NCBI GenBank assembly: GCA_036897445.1
Contig: JAYMTL010000006.1
Coordinates: forward strand, 124,001-188,000
Direction of reading: 5' to 3'
Source of the DNA: Pelargonium tetragonum
Lineage: Eukaryota > Streptophyta > Magnoliopsida > Geraniales > Geraniaceae
DNA: 64,000 nt
Shown: piece after piece, positions 1 to 13,990 of the stretch
Numbering within the stretch: position 1 is the first letter of the stretch
How the letters are laid out: each line of letters begins with the position of its first letter
Notes under the pieces: model-generated
Told to the model about the DNA's origin: nothing
Databases searched by the model: none
The model's input: only the letters and a program-made list of their open reading frames with translations
Position numbers and translations under genes: made by a program

Positions 1-3000
1 TAGTAATTGGTTTTAGAGGAGTCTATCTTATTTTTGCCTTGGAATATAGCTAGGGAATCTGGAGCCGTACCTTTCTAAGAGTACCCCATCTTCGATTTCC
101 TTTTAATTAAAAGAGTCAAGAGGGGCCTTTTCCTACAAAGTTTCTCGGGTTAGCTCTTTATAAACAGCGGATATACTTAATAATAGTAGTAAAGGAGGCT
201 TCTTTTATAATCAGTAACGTACAAAAAAAAGAAGCAACGTAGTACAATACTTTTTGAAAGTTGTTGATTAGAGAAGACACAGCTACTATAAAATAAAGGA
301 AAATTCTACTCGAAAGCAATTTCTTCTTTATTACATTATTATAAGAAATATTCATATAATAGATAGACTCTTTATTAAACTTTTAGGGGGAGCAGCTAGG
401 GGCTGAGGCCTATAACAAAAAGAGTCTCTAGGTAGAGGTATTGTGAAGATTTTGGGTATAGCGGCAAAGCCTAGGTAGAGTCTATCTCTAAAGAGAGAGG
501 TTATATCCCTGAAAAAGCTAGTGATACATACTAAGAGTGTTAGGTTACATTAAGGAGGTTTCTAACTTAGAGCTTAGAGATAAAGGTAGAATAACTTATC
601 TATGTACTTATTAAGGATTTCTCTTCCTGTGTCAGTAACAGCAAAAGAGGAAAATTCCCTAAGCAGCTATACCTATAACTAAGAAGTCCATAAGCAGTTC
701 TTAGGGATTAGAACTCTTGCATTCCTTTCTTCTGGCTAAAAGGACTCATAAAGTCAGGGAAGTCCCAAGGTAACGAAGTTAAAGAAATCCCTTTTTCTCA
801 GTTCTGGATCTACAAGATCTATAAAGTAATAGGAATCTCTTAATGAATAGGGCAAATCCTAGTAATTAAGGTAAGGAGTTTCTTAGCCTAAGGAGAAGTC
901 CTGAACTGAAGGAGGGTGGGTGTCTAAAGGAGGTTCTTTTACGGATAGGGCGTCCCTTTTTGAGACTTGTATTTAGTTAGTAAGTTATAAAAAGTAGTAG
1001 GAGAGTGGTTTCTTTCATCCCGGATTCTGTACGAAAGTCCGTTTAAGAAAGCGAGTAAAAGCATAAGAAATTCTAAGGCTCTAAAATACCCAAACGCTTA
1101 GCTTAAACCGAAAAGCCGCGGGTTCGAGTTATATTAGTTTTAAGAACTCCTTGCTAAAGAATCCCACTTTAGATGCTTTCAGCCACCCTTTTACGAGAAT
1201 TCACTCTTTTCTGATTGGAAATTTGATGGGGCAAACAATTTGATGCATACCCCGTACTAAAGTAAAGGGGCATTCGGATATATAATTTAGTAAATACTAC
1301 TCTTTAGCCTTTTAAAAAGTGCCCTTATCAAGCTTATCTTTCAATAAATACATTTTAACTAGAATACAGGGTCTAAACTAATTTAGTAACAGGATAGATG
1401 AATGGGTGTACCAGAGAAGCCCTTGTTTTAAGTTTAAGAGCCTGCTATTTGCATTAGACGAGAAGGGGGATTTTAGGGTAGGGCCTCCTTAAGAGATAAG
1501 TGCTTCCCTGTCAGTCTAATAGCCTAAGGCTTTGACTCTTAGAAACCCCTTTCATTTTTGATTGTCTGGTAGGAGTCGGAGAAAGCAAGTCCAGAGACTC
1601 CCAAATATAACCTTTTCTAACTAGATAACTAGCTAAGAATTAAGCTAAGGTTTAGCTTGTAAAACCTGTTTGAAATGCTATAAAGAGCACAGAGGAAACC
1701 CTTTTAGTATTACAAATCTCCGCATTTCCTAAGCTTGGACTTGTGCCTTTAACCTTGCTGCTTAAACTAAAAAAAAGCTAGTGAGTGGAAGAACCCTACC
1801 GACTTGTGAAACTCGCCTAACCTTAAGAAATTACTATTATTTAAACTAACAGCAGCGCCTCCCTTACTTATTATCCCAACCCCTCAATAAGTCAAACTTG
1901 TTATTACAAAATTCCTTGATACAAAACTAATCCCAGGTTTCCAGTTTCCAATTACGGTAAAGTCTAGTAAAGCCCCGATAGCTCTTTTAACTGATCATAC
2001 TTAAAAAATTTTTTTGCAAGGCGAGGAAGAAATTTCTTTATCCTAATCTTATTACTATGCAGTTTCATTTCCGAGAAAGGGGCTTGTTTAAAAGCTCGGC
2101 GTTGTACTTGGTTTTTCATCAGGTGACTGGCTCCCGACTTCTAATATAGAATTTGCTTTTCTGAGAGAACCCTCTCAGGGGTTTATCTAATTTTAACACA
2201 GATTTAAGGTTTATTCGCAATAGATTTTTCTAAAGTCTTTCAAGGCCCTTTCTCTTTTTTGACTAAACAGGGTACCCGGGTAACTATCACGACATTTTAG
2301 TGATAAGGTTTTTATTGTACTTTTCAACGAAAAGCCCTTAAGGGATTCCTCAGTAAATACAATTAGAAATTAGTAGTATCTGTAACTACCCGTAGACACT
2401 CTCATTTTGTAAGTAAGCTGCTCAAAATAGAAATTTCCCGACTTATACAAGATACGGCACAAGGGGCCTCTCTTAGATGTTTACCCTTTTATAGTCCAAG
2501 CAAGATAATAGGAAATATTAAAGTCAGAGTAAAGTAGGTAAGAATACATATTATCGATCGGGATAAAAAAATTTAAGAGAAATTACTCAGGCAGGTTTCA
2601 CCCTATACTTAATTGCGGAGACTCCTGGATTTTCTAGTTAGAAGAGTTCCCTCCGGTCAAGGTAAGAGAACGACTTTCTTAGTCTTTTGAAAGGTGTTGC
2701 TCAAGAAACTTTAGAGGCCAGAAAGAAAAGTCACAGGGTAAAAAAGGAATTAGTTTAAGAAAAAGAAAGTACTTTAATATATCGAATTCGAGTTCCTTTT
2801 CTCCCATTTTGAGCCTCTAATTAGAAATTTTTTTGCTTTAGGCAAGTTCAAAGGGAATCCAAAACTCTACGTGGATTTAACTGCGCTATATCGTCAAACA
2901 AGTTTAATCTTTTCGTGCGTTTTCAATATTTTTGTTTATGCTTTTTTGCACATCAGATTTCTAATTTAGGGGAGTCCTTTCCGGATTTACTAGAAAAACA

Positions 3001-6000
3001 AGTTGTTAGAGTAAATCCCTGTATAAAAGAAACTGCACTATAAAAGTTAGGGACAAAGAGAAGATTAAGATGAGGGGGAAACCTTGTTTTGGATAGAGCC
3101 TACTCAGAAATATCCTTTAATATACGCTTGACCTTACACAAGATTTTGACTAAGTACAACTAGCCTACTTTATGTCACAGGGGTTGGAAATAAATATATG
3201 AATATCTATCAATTACTAAACCTAGAAACTTACTCCTTAAACCTTGTTAAAGCCCCGGATAGGCCCTCTTATTATCCCGAGTATTCAACGCTTATTCAGA
3301 AGTTTTAAGGATTCTGTTGAAATTTCTTATGATGTTACTTTCGGGATTGTTATATCTGCTAGTATGGATATCCCATAGTTTTTAGAGATTGATATGGACT
3401 TTCATTAAAAGGACTCAAAATTTTTTATTTTGAAAGAATAGAAACCCGGGTTTTAAAATTATGCTTTTAAATCTTACGGCGTTCCCCTTGTTGACTAATT
3501 CACTAGGTATACTCCTTAAATTATGTGTATTGTTGAGAAAACTAGTGTTCTCAATGGGGTTCCCTTTATACTTTTGCTAGAATAAAAAGAGTATTACTAT
3601 ATAAAAAGAAAAGCACAATTAAGACCAAGTTACATTTCTATACGAACTTAAGAAATTCCTTTTAATTAAATTTTAATTAAAAAAACGCCGAGGGGGAGTC
3701 CTTACATAGAAAGCCTTGGCTTATATATACTTTTTAAGGGACTTGAACTAGGTCTTTCCGACCGGCAATCAATCCTGTACTCACTTATTCCAGGGGATAG
3801 GCGCTAGATTGCTAAATAGCAGTTAAAACCTCGGGCAGGTAAACACAAAAATGAAAACTAAATAGGGAATTAAAACTCTTATGGCAACAGTTTGATTGTA
3901 AACTAATTGAGTAAAAAATCCCACTTAGCTTAGACTGAATTTTTTTGTAGGAGGTGTATATTCTGTGGATTAAATTCTCATACTAGGATAGTTCGTAACA
4001 TAAAGCAGGAGTTTTAACTAGATCCAGTAGAAAAAAATCCTCCTCTTAGCCTTCGCTTTAGAGCAATTGACTTGGGGTCTCCCTTGATAAAAAGGAATTT
4101 CTTAGTCTTGAAACAGGTAGCCCTGCTCTTATTTTTTATTTTACTCTTGTTCAAGATTTCTACATATAAACTTACACCTAGCGGGCTTTGGTTTAAAATC
4201 AAAAAACTAAATAGGATTTTCAGGGGCTTATGCCATGGATTCCCTTGATATGGAAAATTACTGTTATATTTTCTTAGGGAGAGAACCCGGAATGATGCGG
4301 TGGTGTTGTAAAACTATCTCTTGGCTTTGAAAAAGGAAATTGAATGACTAATGATTTACCGTATCCTGCCTATATTTTCATTTTCAATTTTGACTCCGTT
4401 GGCTCGGGAAAGGTAACAAGGATAATTCTTAAGTTCCCTTTTATTTATTAGTTACCAGAACAGAAAAGGACCCTGCCTATGCCTCAGTAGCGGACCCCTG
4501 CGGCGTATTTCTCTTTTTTTTATCTTTTCCTAAGTATTTAAATAATGACAAGGGCTGCTGAGTAGTTCTAACACTACCCCACCTCTACTAGGTAAGTTAA
4601 GAGTATATCGTGCATGATAAAAAACCAAAAGGGAGTCTTAGAAATTCGAGCATAACTAATGGATAACAAAGCGCGAAAAATTATAACAACATTGAATGCA
4701 GTAACTAGCTATGTATATAAAAGTAAGATATAAGTCCTTTTCCTTTTATATAGTATCTGAAAATGAAAATTTAGAGTTAAAAGCCAAAGATTTCCTTTCG
4801 AGCAAATGCTTGCATCTGAGTTATAGAGAAGTAACCAACTAGCGAGCCTCTACTGAGTCCTCTTATATAGAATAGGTGTCCTTCATCCCGGGTCCTCTAT
4901 TTCAAGTTTATCCCCCCAGGAAACTCTATTTTATTAGAAATTCCTCTTTCTTTATGTTATTTCTCTATGTACTTAACTATGGGCTTCTCCCGGGGTTTCG
5001 ATAGAGGATGGTGATACTAAAATATCAGTAAAAAAGGTAATAGCTAAAAATGATAGCTAAAAATGAAAGTATATCTCTAGAATTGCTTATATATTGTTCA
5101 TGATTTTCCCCAGAAAGAAAAGAAAGGGCCCGCTAGAAAATAAATAGCTTAGTATAAGAGTTCCTTATACGGTAAATACTACTCTACAGAAAACCCTTTA
5201 TAGGGTGTGTGTATCCTTACTACAAGAATTTTGAAAGTTTTATTATTGAAAAAACTGGAGCCTCTTCATAAAGTCAAACTTTGATTTATCTTCTTATGGA
5301 TAAGCGACTCATTGTTGCGGAAACAAAATTGCTGGGGTTGCGTTAATAAGCGCTTTTACAAGCCTCAGAAAAATTCTCCAACAAGGAATATATCTAAAGA
5401 TAAGAATTCATACCTACCTTCCGGTTATATACCGCTTAGGTAGAACTTTCTGGACCTTTTGGAGGCAATACTAAGTGGGGTTTAGGTCATTAATTGAAAA
5501 AAACCCCGGAGGTTTTTATTTGCTGATTCTTAGTAAATTGTTGTGTCAATAGGGGCTGCATACATAAGTTAAATAAAGGTATTTAAAATTTAAAGGTTGT
5601 AAGACACTCGTAAATTGCAAAAAAGAGTCTCTTTCTGTAAGAGTTTGTTATATGCTTATATGCTATGAATAGTACGCGGAAACTTTAGAGTATAATAAAG
5701 CTCCTTTCCCTTTTGATAAAAAGCAAGTAGTTTCGAACTACGGAATTTCGACTACCCTTACAGTAAAGTGCCGATGATACTTCTTAAGGAGAGTGCTACT
5801 AGCCATAAACCCACAAGCCTATCTTTTCTAATAATGAGATATAACTTTCGGCAAGCTTTTTAGGTTAATATAGGTTTCTTGCCGCTTGAATGAATCTGGA
5901 TTAGTAAGTACTCTTTGTGTAAAGCGAGACCGGGGCTGTACTTCAAAAAATTTAGCTTTCCTGAAGTTCCTTATATATGCACGTATAAGTATAATATATT

Positions 6001-9000
6001 ATATACAAGGGGTCTCCAACTTTGAAGAGAGCTCGCCCGCTTCCTTTTTATTCATTTTTATTCTAGTAAGACTTTTAATCGCAGGTAGTCTCAGATTTTA
6101 ACCAAATTTTAGCACGCTCTAGAACAAAAGGGCTTCCGTTAGTTAAAGTTTAGCTATAGGGGGGTGCTCGTCATGGTAGGTGGGGGTAACCCTTAAGTCT
6201 TTGTATCTTCTTAATTCTGCTATACTGAATAAGGATGTCTTCCCTTTAAAGCAAGTTTTGTTATCCAGTAGGGTATTGTACATTCAAGGATTTTGCGCCC
6301 TTTTTCAGGTGGTTTATTACTCCCCCGAATGCTTGAGAAACTAAAAGGGCAATCTACAGTTACGAAAGAATAAGGTTTTTAGTATCGGATTTTACTTAAT
6401 TCAGCAATTTAAAATTCTAATTTTAGAGCCGGGAATTTCCCTTTTTCGGCATGCTACGTAATTTCTCTTGCACTATCCATTCGAATTATCCCCTATCTAT
6501 AGTATAGGTCTTTATGTCCTTACCGCCTACCTAGCTAAACTTCAAAATGCATGAGTATTTAGCTTCAAACGCTCCCTGTTATGGCGTTTTCACTCGCTAA
6601 AAGGTTCTCTCTTGCTTGCAAGTTTCCCACTTTTGCACTTTAAGGGGGCTTCTTTTTATTGATTTTTAGTAAATTGAAAGGTCTAAATTCTTAAATAGGC
6701 GTCCCTGAATGCGAGGTAAATAGAAAAAGTAATCGCTAAAAAGATAAAGTCTTCTTATTTACAATACCTCCCCCTATCCTTGGGATAAAAAGCTCTACTT
6801 CTAATCTGGAAAATCCTTATAAATAAACTTCATAAGCTACAAAATCTATACAAGGTCCTTCCTAAGGAGCTTTTACTAGAGACTCCTTTTGTGTTATATT
6901 ACTCCCGGGTTTGCTGTAAACAAAGTATCCATTTAGCTGCGAGATTCTTTTTGGTTTTCTTTTTTATATTGCTCTAAACGGAAGTTGGAAAACAGGATTC
7001 CAAGCTCTCTAAGAAAAAAAAAAAGGGGATGACTATACCAAGGCATCCTTTTGAAGTGCCGTTTCTCTTAGTATTTCTATTCAAAAATGAGTAAAAAAAC
7101 CCTTAGTAATAAGCCACAATTTTCTTAAGTTTGTCAGCGATTTTTTACTGTTGGCTTTAGATTATCAGGACTCTTTTATATGTCAGAACTTTTGTTACCA
7201 CTAAACTTTTGAATTTAAATTTATAATATGTTTCAGATTGAGGGAGTAGCTTGAATGGAGCTCCCGTGTTTGTTATAATTAGGAATGTGCTAGCCTAATA
7301 TCATAAGTGCCCCCTCGATCCTAGAGATTCAGAAAAAAGGTTTTAACCTCTTTTTATACTAGGGTTTACCTATCAATAAGAATATTACTTGAATTTCTAG
7401 TGTTATAGTATAGGGGATCTCTTTCAGTCAAAGTAAAGAATCCCTTCGTGTAAACCGGCTACTGCCAGGGTCCCCGCAATTTTACGCCTCTTCCTAGAAA
7501 ATAGGGTCATGGATTCTTTTTTCACGCGGATTTTTGTATATACTTTTTAGTCAATAAGGTCATTTAATAATTACTCCAACTCAAAGGAGAGGCCGACTAT
7601 GACAAGTTTGGTTTTCTAGAACATGTTTTTAATTAACTCGATAAGACTTTAAAGCCAGTTTAATATTAGATACTTAGGGATCTAGCTCAAGTAGAGTGTC
7701 CAACCCTTTTCGTAATAAACGGGGCGCCAAATGAGAAATTTTAGAGGGTACAAATCATATATATATATATAAGCTCTATTTATATAGATGAAATTTGACT
7801 TAGAGAATTAAAACCCCAGGATTCTGCCTACATTTAAAAGAGGTAAAAGATATACTACTGGACTGAAATTACGAATCTTTCTAGTAGAGCCTAACTTTGC
7901 TTTAATAGGCTAATCTTGTCTCTCATTTGAGATCCTTACTTTTTTGCTTCCCTAGCTACGGGCTGCTCTTTTTGATACAACTTCAAGGTACCCCTATAAC
8001 TACAAGTCCTTATTACTAAAATAAAGGAATTCTTAAACCCTATGATGTATTTCATTTAGCTTTGCTTGAGTTCCGGAATCTTTTACTAATCCTGTCGAGA
8101 AACCCCTGTAAAAAGACATAAAAAATTAGATAGACCGCTCCCTGAAAGGTTCTTTGAATAAGATAGGGTTTCTGATTCCCCTGTGTCTCCGTGCACATAC
8201 AAAAGGGTCTCTCACTTTCTGAGAACCTCTCTTTATATAATGTATAATGTGTAACCCGAGATTTTATTGTTAATGAAAAAATTCTGGGAGGGCTTGACTT
8301 ATTTAAAAATGACCGTCTAAGAGCGAAAACCTGGGTATAAAAAAGAGGAGAAAGTACACTAAGACAATTGCTTTGACGTTAGAATAGACCTTTATTACGG
8401 GTTCAGGGTACTTTAAAAGCCCTGTATAAGTTGTTTATTAGATTAGGATTTGCTTAAGTAAATTATAAGCTTTTCATAACTCCGCTTCTCTAGCTTTCCT
8501 AATTCTTATACATTATACACACCTTGTTTCTTAAAGGCTATAAAACTCTTCTGTATCTTTTGAAATATACCTTAGCTTGATTTTGGGTATGGATCCTCTT
8601 GTAGCCTGGTAGCTTACTACTCTAAGTTATTCTTTTTAGTTAGATATGTAAAAGGATCCTTGTTTGTATTAAAGAGGTTTCGTGGTCCAGGTTTCCTATT
8701 TCAGTTCCCAGGCAATATACAGGAAAGGTTTCTTTCTTCTCATGCTATTGATCAATCTAAAGTACCACAAATAAAAAAAGGAAAGGCTAGCCAAGGGCCA
8801 AGGGATTCTCATTTCACTCCCTAAAATGAGGCTTCTTTAGTCCCACCCAATGAGAAAGAGCGAGGCTAAGATCACTCCTTAATAAGAACTCCGGAGCTTG
8901 ACAACTCTCACTCCCTATAGCTGGGCTTTTTGTCCCCGCCTTACTTCAGCTCATTTTAGAAGGTCAAGCCTTCGCCATTCGATCGGCCCTTTTCCGCCAA

Positions 9001-9700
9001 ACCCTTGAAATACGAACTTAGGGGCTGACTCACTAGAACTTAAGAAACCAAAAGAATACAACTCTTGTTTCCCTCTTACACACCATAACCTTGGGCACCG
9101 ATTACCCACGTGGAGCTCTCGTCTATCCATCCAGGCGATGCTTTCTCAAGTTTTAGGGAAACAACAAGCAAAAAACTTTTAGACCCGAGACAAAAAAAGA
9201 GCCCTTTACAGAAGAGAAATGCACGAAAATTGAGGTGAAAATGACAGAAATTCAATGAAAATCTTTTGAGAACTTTAGGTCTATGTCTTCTACTACAACG
9301 CCGACCTTGTTTAACTTACCTTTATTTGTTTAATTCACAGTAGTATCCCTCCACTCCACCTTACCTTCCTAATAACCTAATAAAAAGGGGAATTTTGCCC
9401 GCCTTTAGTACTACTTTTGTTAAGAAACACTTCCTTTTCAATTTACAGACAGGCTAGTAAGAAAGTTTATTTACATAGAAACAAGAAGACCTGTTAAAAA
9501 GCTATCCTTTAATAACTTTCCCTGCTGTTTGAACCAAAACCCGAGTAAGAAAGCAGCCTTTCATTATAACTATTTTAACTTTAACTAAAGGAGGTGAGTT
9601 GTTAAGGCCTATCGGTTAAAGAATTTCCTTTTAGAGCTACCTTACAGACTACAAAACACAGCTACCTTGTTAATGAGATTTCCTTAGTTAAGAGGCCGTT
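1..9700. other. gene-free AT-rich stretch
   Basis: I see no recognisable gene, RNA or mobile element here. Short open frames at 158-355, 4014-4202 and 5886-6101 are 62-71 codons long, resemble no family I know, and are no longer than chance would give. The only local structure I can point to is the alternating AT run at 7757-7771. The pentamer GANTC is frequent near the left edge (6 in positions 1-540 against about 1.7 expected). Confidence 0.7.
7757..7771. repeat. AT dinucleotide microsatellite
   Basis: Seven AT units plus one base, uninterrupted. This is a simple-sequence repeat in otherwise unannotated DNA, with no gene beside it. Confidence 0.9.
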
Positions 9701-9714
9701 CCTCTTGTTTTGTT

Positions 9715-9830
9715 CTTTGGAGCTCTTGGTAAGGAAGTTTGAAGCCTTATATTTATATAGAGTATAGTAGCTCTATTGTATTAGTTGTATTACATTAAGG
9801 GGTATTGCTTAGTTGTTCTAGATAAAGGAT
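9715..9830 (+). repeat. diverged dispersed repeat, copy 1
   Basis: This segment shares collinear blocks with the copy at 13755-13990. They begin with a nearly identical TTGGAGCTCTTG block, followed by GAAG, AGTATAG and TATTAGTT in the same order. The rest is diverged, with length differences. The reverse strand reads as a stretch rich in isoleucine, tyrosine, asparagine and glutamine codons, like the other copies, but I cannot assign a protein family. It may be part of a decayed element or only a repeat. The alignment was done by eye, so the ends are approximate. Confidence 0.45.
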
Positions 9831-9860
9831 ATAAGGATTAAGCCTTAGGGGGAGTTTTTG

Positions 9861-12800
9861 GCTAGCTCTCCTGTCAAAATCGTTATATTTTAGAGCTTTC
9901 TGATTGAGAGATGGGAGATCCTGCAATTCCAGCCACATTTCTTTCAGTAGGGGTTTAGGAATTCTTGTTTATCCGCTTAGAAAATAGAATAAAAAGAGGT
10001 TACTAAAGCTCTTAAATCCGAAAACAAGGAAATAGAAGTTCTACAGGAGAGGAAAGAATTCCTTTTTTTATACAATCAGTAGAAGATTGACTTTGGTGGG
10101 TGCCCCGCTTCTTTTGTCAACTCTTACAAGAAGTTTTATAACCTTGTTATCCTCAGCCAGATTGCTTAGTTTTAGGGCCCCTTTTTCAATTCAAAAAGAA
10201 GTGGATAGTATAGTAGTTAGGAATTAAAACTTAGGCAGGATAATAAAAATTTTTATTAGTATTTGCTTTTTGCTACTCAATTTTATTGGATTATACCCCC
10301 TTTGATAAAATCAACTTACGTTTCTTTGTTAATAGATTGGTAAGTTTAGAGTCTTAAATACGTTTTACATACTGAAAGGGTCTTGTGTCGCTAAAAATAA
10401 CGGATGTCTACTAGGGGTGTGTTCAATTCAAAGAAGGCTCTAAAGATAAACCTTCCTCGTTTCTTATATGACCTTACCTAACTCTAAAAATACTGAATCC
10501 GATAACACTAACAAATGAATAAAGAATAAAACACTTTCTACGTTTACTTTATTTATTTTAAAGGCAAAATAGACTAATAGGAACCCTCCTGACCTGAATA
10601 AATTACCCCCTTTTTAGCTTGTAAACCTAAACCGGGAATCCCTTCCACAATTCAAATAGAATTCCTGTTCTTCCTTGAAATTCTTAAACAAAAGCATATA
10701 CTCTTCTTTAGCTCATTAACCAGTAAGTAAATATAGTACAAACACTAACTTGGTTAGAGAATTCCCAGGATTCCTGAGGCTTTTTAAAAGCTCGTACTTC
10801 TAAGAAAAGACTATTCTATTGCAGACCCGCTTATTTCTACCTACCCAAATCAAGAAAAGACTCCCGGCTTTTGCCTTTGTCTCTTATAGCCTGTACCCTT
10901 CTTATGGGCCCTTGTATTTACTCTATCTATTGTCTTTATCAGAAACCAATTACCTTTAACCAGAATCCAAATATACAAATAAGAGAGAAGCCTCCCCTTT
11001 CTCTGAAATGACTTGACTTTCTACGGAATTCTTCAGTCCAATTGTCCCTTGTCAGGTCTTACTTTATGTTTTATTATTCACTTTTTTCTTACTTTTGCAA
11101 TATACAAACTTGTCACTAAAGGAAATATGAAGAGGGAAACCCCCAACCTCTACTTATAAAGTGCTTCTGCGAGTCCTTTTCTTTATAATATTGTATAAAT
11201 CTGATAAACTACATTTGTTAAAGAGACTTTTGAACAGATCCCTCTAATTCGTGCGGAAACCCTGCTTATGCTTATTAATGTCTTCGCACGTACTATAAGG
11301 GGTGCAGAGCCTTTTTTAATAGTTTATAGAAAGAACGCTTCTGCCTGGGTGACAAGGGTATAAAAGCAAAGAAATGCGTTAATTCCCAGTTACCCTATTA
11401 AGGTAAGGATGGAGTCCCGGAAAATGCTCTTTTTTACGGAATAAAGTTAACCAAATAGAAAGATCAGTAACCCATTAATTTATACAAAAGAATCTAAAAG
11501 GATTTCTAGTTTCGAATTACCCAGCTTTTCGCCAAAATCCTTTTTGCAACGGAAATCTCAAGGGGAATCTTTACTAATTTAATAGGGGAATCGAGAGGGG
11601 CAAGCTTCAGTTCTATTAAGGTAAAAAAGATATACGAAGACTCTTAACTAACAGGGTCAAAATGCTGCTTTTCTTAATTAAGGACTCGTTTTCATATGGG
11701 AATTTATCTTGAGTAGGTTGGGGAATAAAAAAAAGGCCCCTAAAAAACCTTACTTGGACCTTTACTTTAAAGCCTGTTCAACGAAAATTTTAAAGTATAG
11801 CAGTTAGGAAGGTACGGGTATGAAGACTAAGAAGGTGTTAAAAATAGAGAATAGAGTTCTTAGTAAGGTAGTTTCAGAAAAGTATTTACTAACGTTAAAA
11901 AGAGTGCCCTTAGCTTCTTTAGTACAAAAAGAATTTTGACTTTACAGGTTTATAAGTAAGGGTTTCTGGGTTCTTTCATCTTTCATTATTTGAGGGGTCT
12001 AGCTCCAGGGTGTAGTTATTGAGAGGATAAACAGTAGGCATAACAAACAAGTTATGATGCAGAATGGTAACAGTAAAGCTACAGGGAACCGAAAGAGATA
12101 GCTATGAGTTAGGTTATAAGGACAAGGAGATGTCTATCTCTCAAGAAAGCTTTGAAATACACATACTAAGTAAGTGTAGGGGAGTTCCATTAACTTCATG
12201 TTTCCTTAAAAAAGCCGGGGGGGTTCTAAAAAGTCAACCCTATACTAAATACTAAAAAAAGGGGGCGTCATATAGACATCTATCTAAGTCCTTTTTTATT
12301 TGCTTTTTGGAAAGTCTCTACTAAGAGTCTTCTGATTCCTTAAATTTTTAAGTTGTTGGTATTAAGAAAGAAAGAAGTTCTGATGCTCCTTTGTCAAGTG
12401 TTTTTAGGATTTCTATTCTCTTTCTTAGTCAGTTTTAGAGTAACAAAGGAAAGGTTTAACAAAAGGGGTTTGCTTTCTTTGTTCCTCTTTCCCAATCTAC
12501 CTAAAGTAAAAACAAGGAGCATTTTAGGGGGTGGTCATAGGAATATATAATGTAAAAGTACGTATAAAAAGGGCTCAGATTAAGACATTTGCTTATTACC
12601 TTCAGTCTACATAAGATATTTATCCAAGTAGGAACGGGCCCTTAAAACCCCAGTCGCTAATTAGGAATCCAAGCATTCAGTCCCAATATTCCTCCAATCT
12701 GTCACTAGACAATACTCAAAAGCTTACGATCTATCCATTCCCTATACTTTTAGTTTTTTAAGGGCTTGAATGAAGGATCCCTAGTTTTAGCGTAAACCGG

Positions 12801-13484
12801 CCGACCAATTCGATAAGTTATGCTGCGCAATCCTTTAGTCTTACTTCTACCCAGGGAATTTAGAAAAGCTTTTTCGGAAGTGCGCGGCGAGCTGTCTTTT
12901 ATATACATTAAGGAAGGCCCTAGAAAACAAAGAGTTCTAGTAGATATTTACGATTTTTTTAGTTTCAATTAGAATTAGGAAGACTCAAAGTAATCTAGCC
13001 CCTTCTTTATTGTTATTGGATTGGAAGCTGCTGCTTAAGCTTTACAAGAATTAGCAAGAGGTTTTAGGATTTCCCTTTGGATTTTTTGAAGTAAGTTTAC
13101 CTTAGAGTCGTTATTTGCTTTTTCTGTATTTTGGGCTTGTAAGCATAGCCGAGTAGGGAAATAAATAAAATGAGTAGTAAATTTGGACTTAGGTAAGTCT
13201 CAAGGGGGCTTTTAATAGACTCTATTTCCTGATATTCCATTTTTCCTAAATTAAGACTATAATTTGGTACTGGATGAAGTTCGGCCCTTCCCTTTTGTAC
13301 TACAAATAGCGAAAGCCCCGCAAACTAAAGAGATTAGTTACTTTTCCTCAGTGCAGTTCTAAAAGAAGTGGGAGGAGCAAGAATAAGACTTTTCTTTAAC
13401 TCAAGCCTTTTTCTTATTCGTTCGAAGGGGCTGGAGTCTAGGGGTTCTTTGTAGTTTATTACTTATCTCCTTATTCTAGATTCT
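9861..13484. other. gene-free stretch
   Basis: Nothing recognisable. The open frames at 12064-12255 and 12353-12550 are 63 and 65 codons, match no family I know and fit chance. GANTC is dense in part of it (6 in 11401-11700). The part around 10560-11100 is pyrimidine-rich on the plus strand, which could mean transcription of the other strand, but nothing else supports a gene. Confidence 0.65.
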
Positions 13485-13557
13485 ACCTAATAAACTCTGC
13501 GGTTAGAGTGCCGCTTTCATGCGGCGAAAGCCCTTAGTTCGAATCCAATAGTCTTAG
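13485..13557 (+). pseudogene. tRNA-Met(CAU)-like pseudogene
   Basis: This 73-nt segment aligns without gaps to the trnM gene at 46268-46340, with 54 of 73 positions the same by hand count. It keeps the D-arm (ACTC pairing with GAGT around the TGCGGTTA loop), the CAT anticodon at 13518-13520 and the T-loop TTCGAAT. The acceptor arm is lost: ACCTAAT faces AGTCTTA, and only two of seven positions pair. The T stem has two mismatches and the anticodon stem one, although an alternative five-pair stem GCCGC/GCGGC is possible. It is probably a decayed duplicate of the plastid-type trnM or an older transfer of the same gene. Function as a tRNA is unlikely. A less likely reading is a divergent tRNA repaired by editing of the acceptor stem. 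Confidence 0.7.
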
Positions 13558-13754
13558 TTTTTCAAAGTAAACTATATCTTACGCGTAAAAGGGTTCTCGT
13601 TTTAAGTTCCGCGAATGAAGCATAGCTAGCAGTGATATACCCTTTTGAAAAGAAAAATTTATAGAGTTCTCAATGAAAAATAAAGGAAGATTATCTTTCT
13701 CTTACTCCGTTGGTAATGACCCTGGATGGATATGAGCTAGATCTAAACAGAGAG

Positions 13755-13990
13755 ACTTGTATTATTATAGTATGGGTCTTTATGGTTCCTTGGAGCTCTT
13801 GTAGTTATTGTATCTAGAAGTATAGGAAAGTCTTATAGTTTTTTTAGTATAGTTTATAGCTATTTTATATAATATTAGTTATGGTTTATTAATATTTAGT
13901 AATAGAATAGTGTAGTTTAAGTTGTATTTCTCTTGTTCTTACTCGTTTTATTTATAGGGAGGGTAGAGTCGGTACAGTACACTAGGCAGA
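13755..13990 (+). repeat. diverged dispersed repeat, copy 2 (best preserved)
   Basis: This is the copy to which the others were compared. Blocks shared with 9715-9830 include TTGGAGCTCTTG. Blocks shared with the reverse complement of 44500-44690 include ATAGCTAT, TATTAGTTAT and a TTGTATT...CTCTTG run. Blocks shared with the reverse complement of 62270-62460 include TATGGTTCC, TTGTAG and AAAGTCTT in the same order. The minus strand reads as a glutamine-, leucine- and tyrosine-rich helical-looking stretch, which suggests a decayed coding region on that strand. The family is unassigned. It looks old, because the copies differ by many substitutions and length changes. Confidence 0.5.
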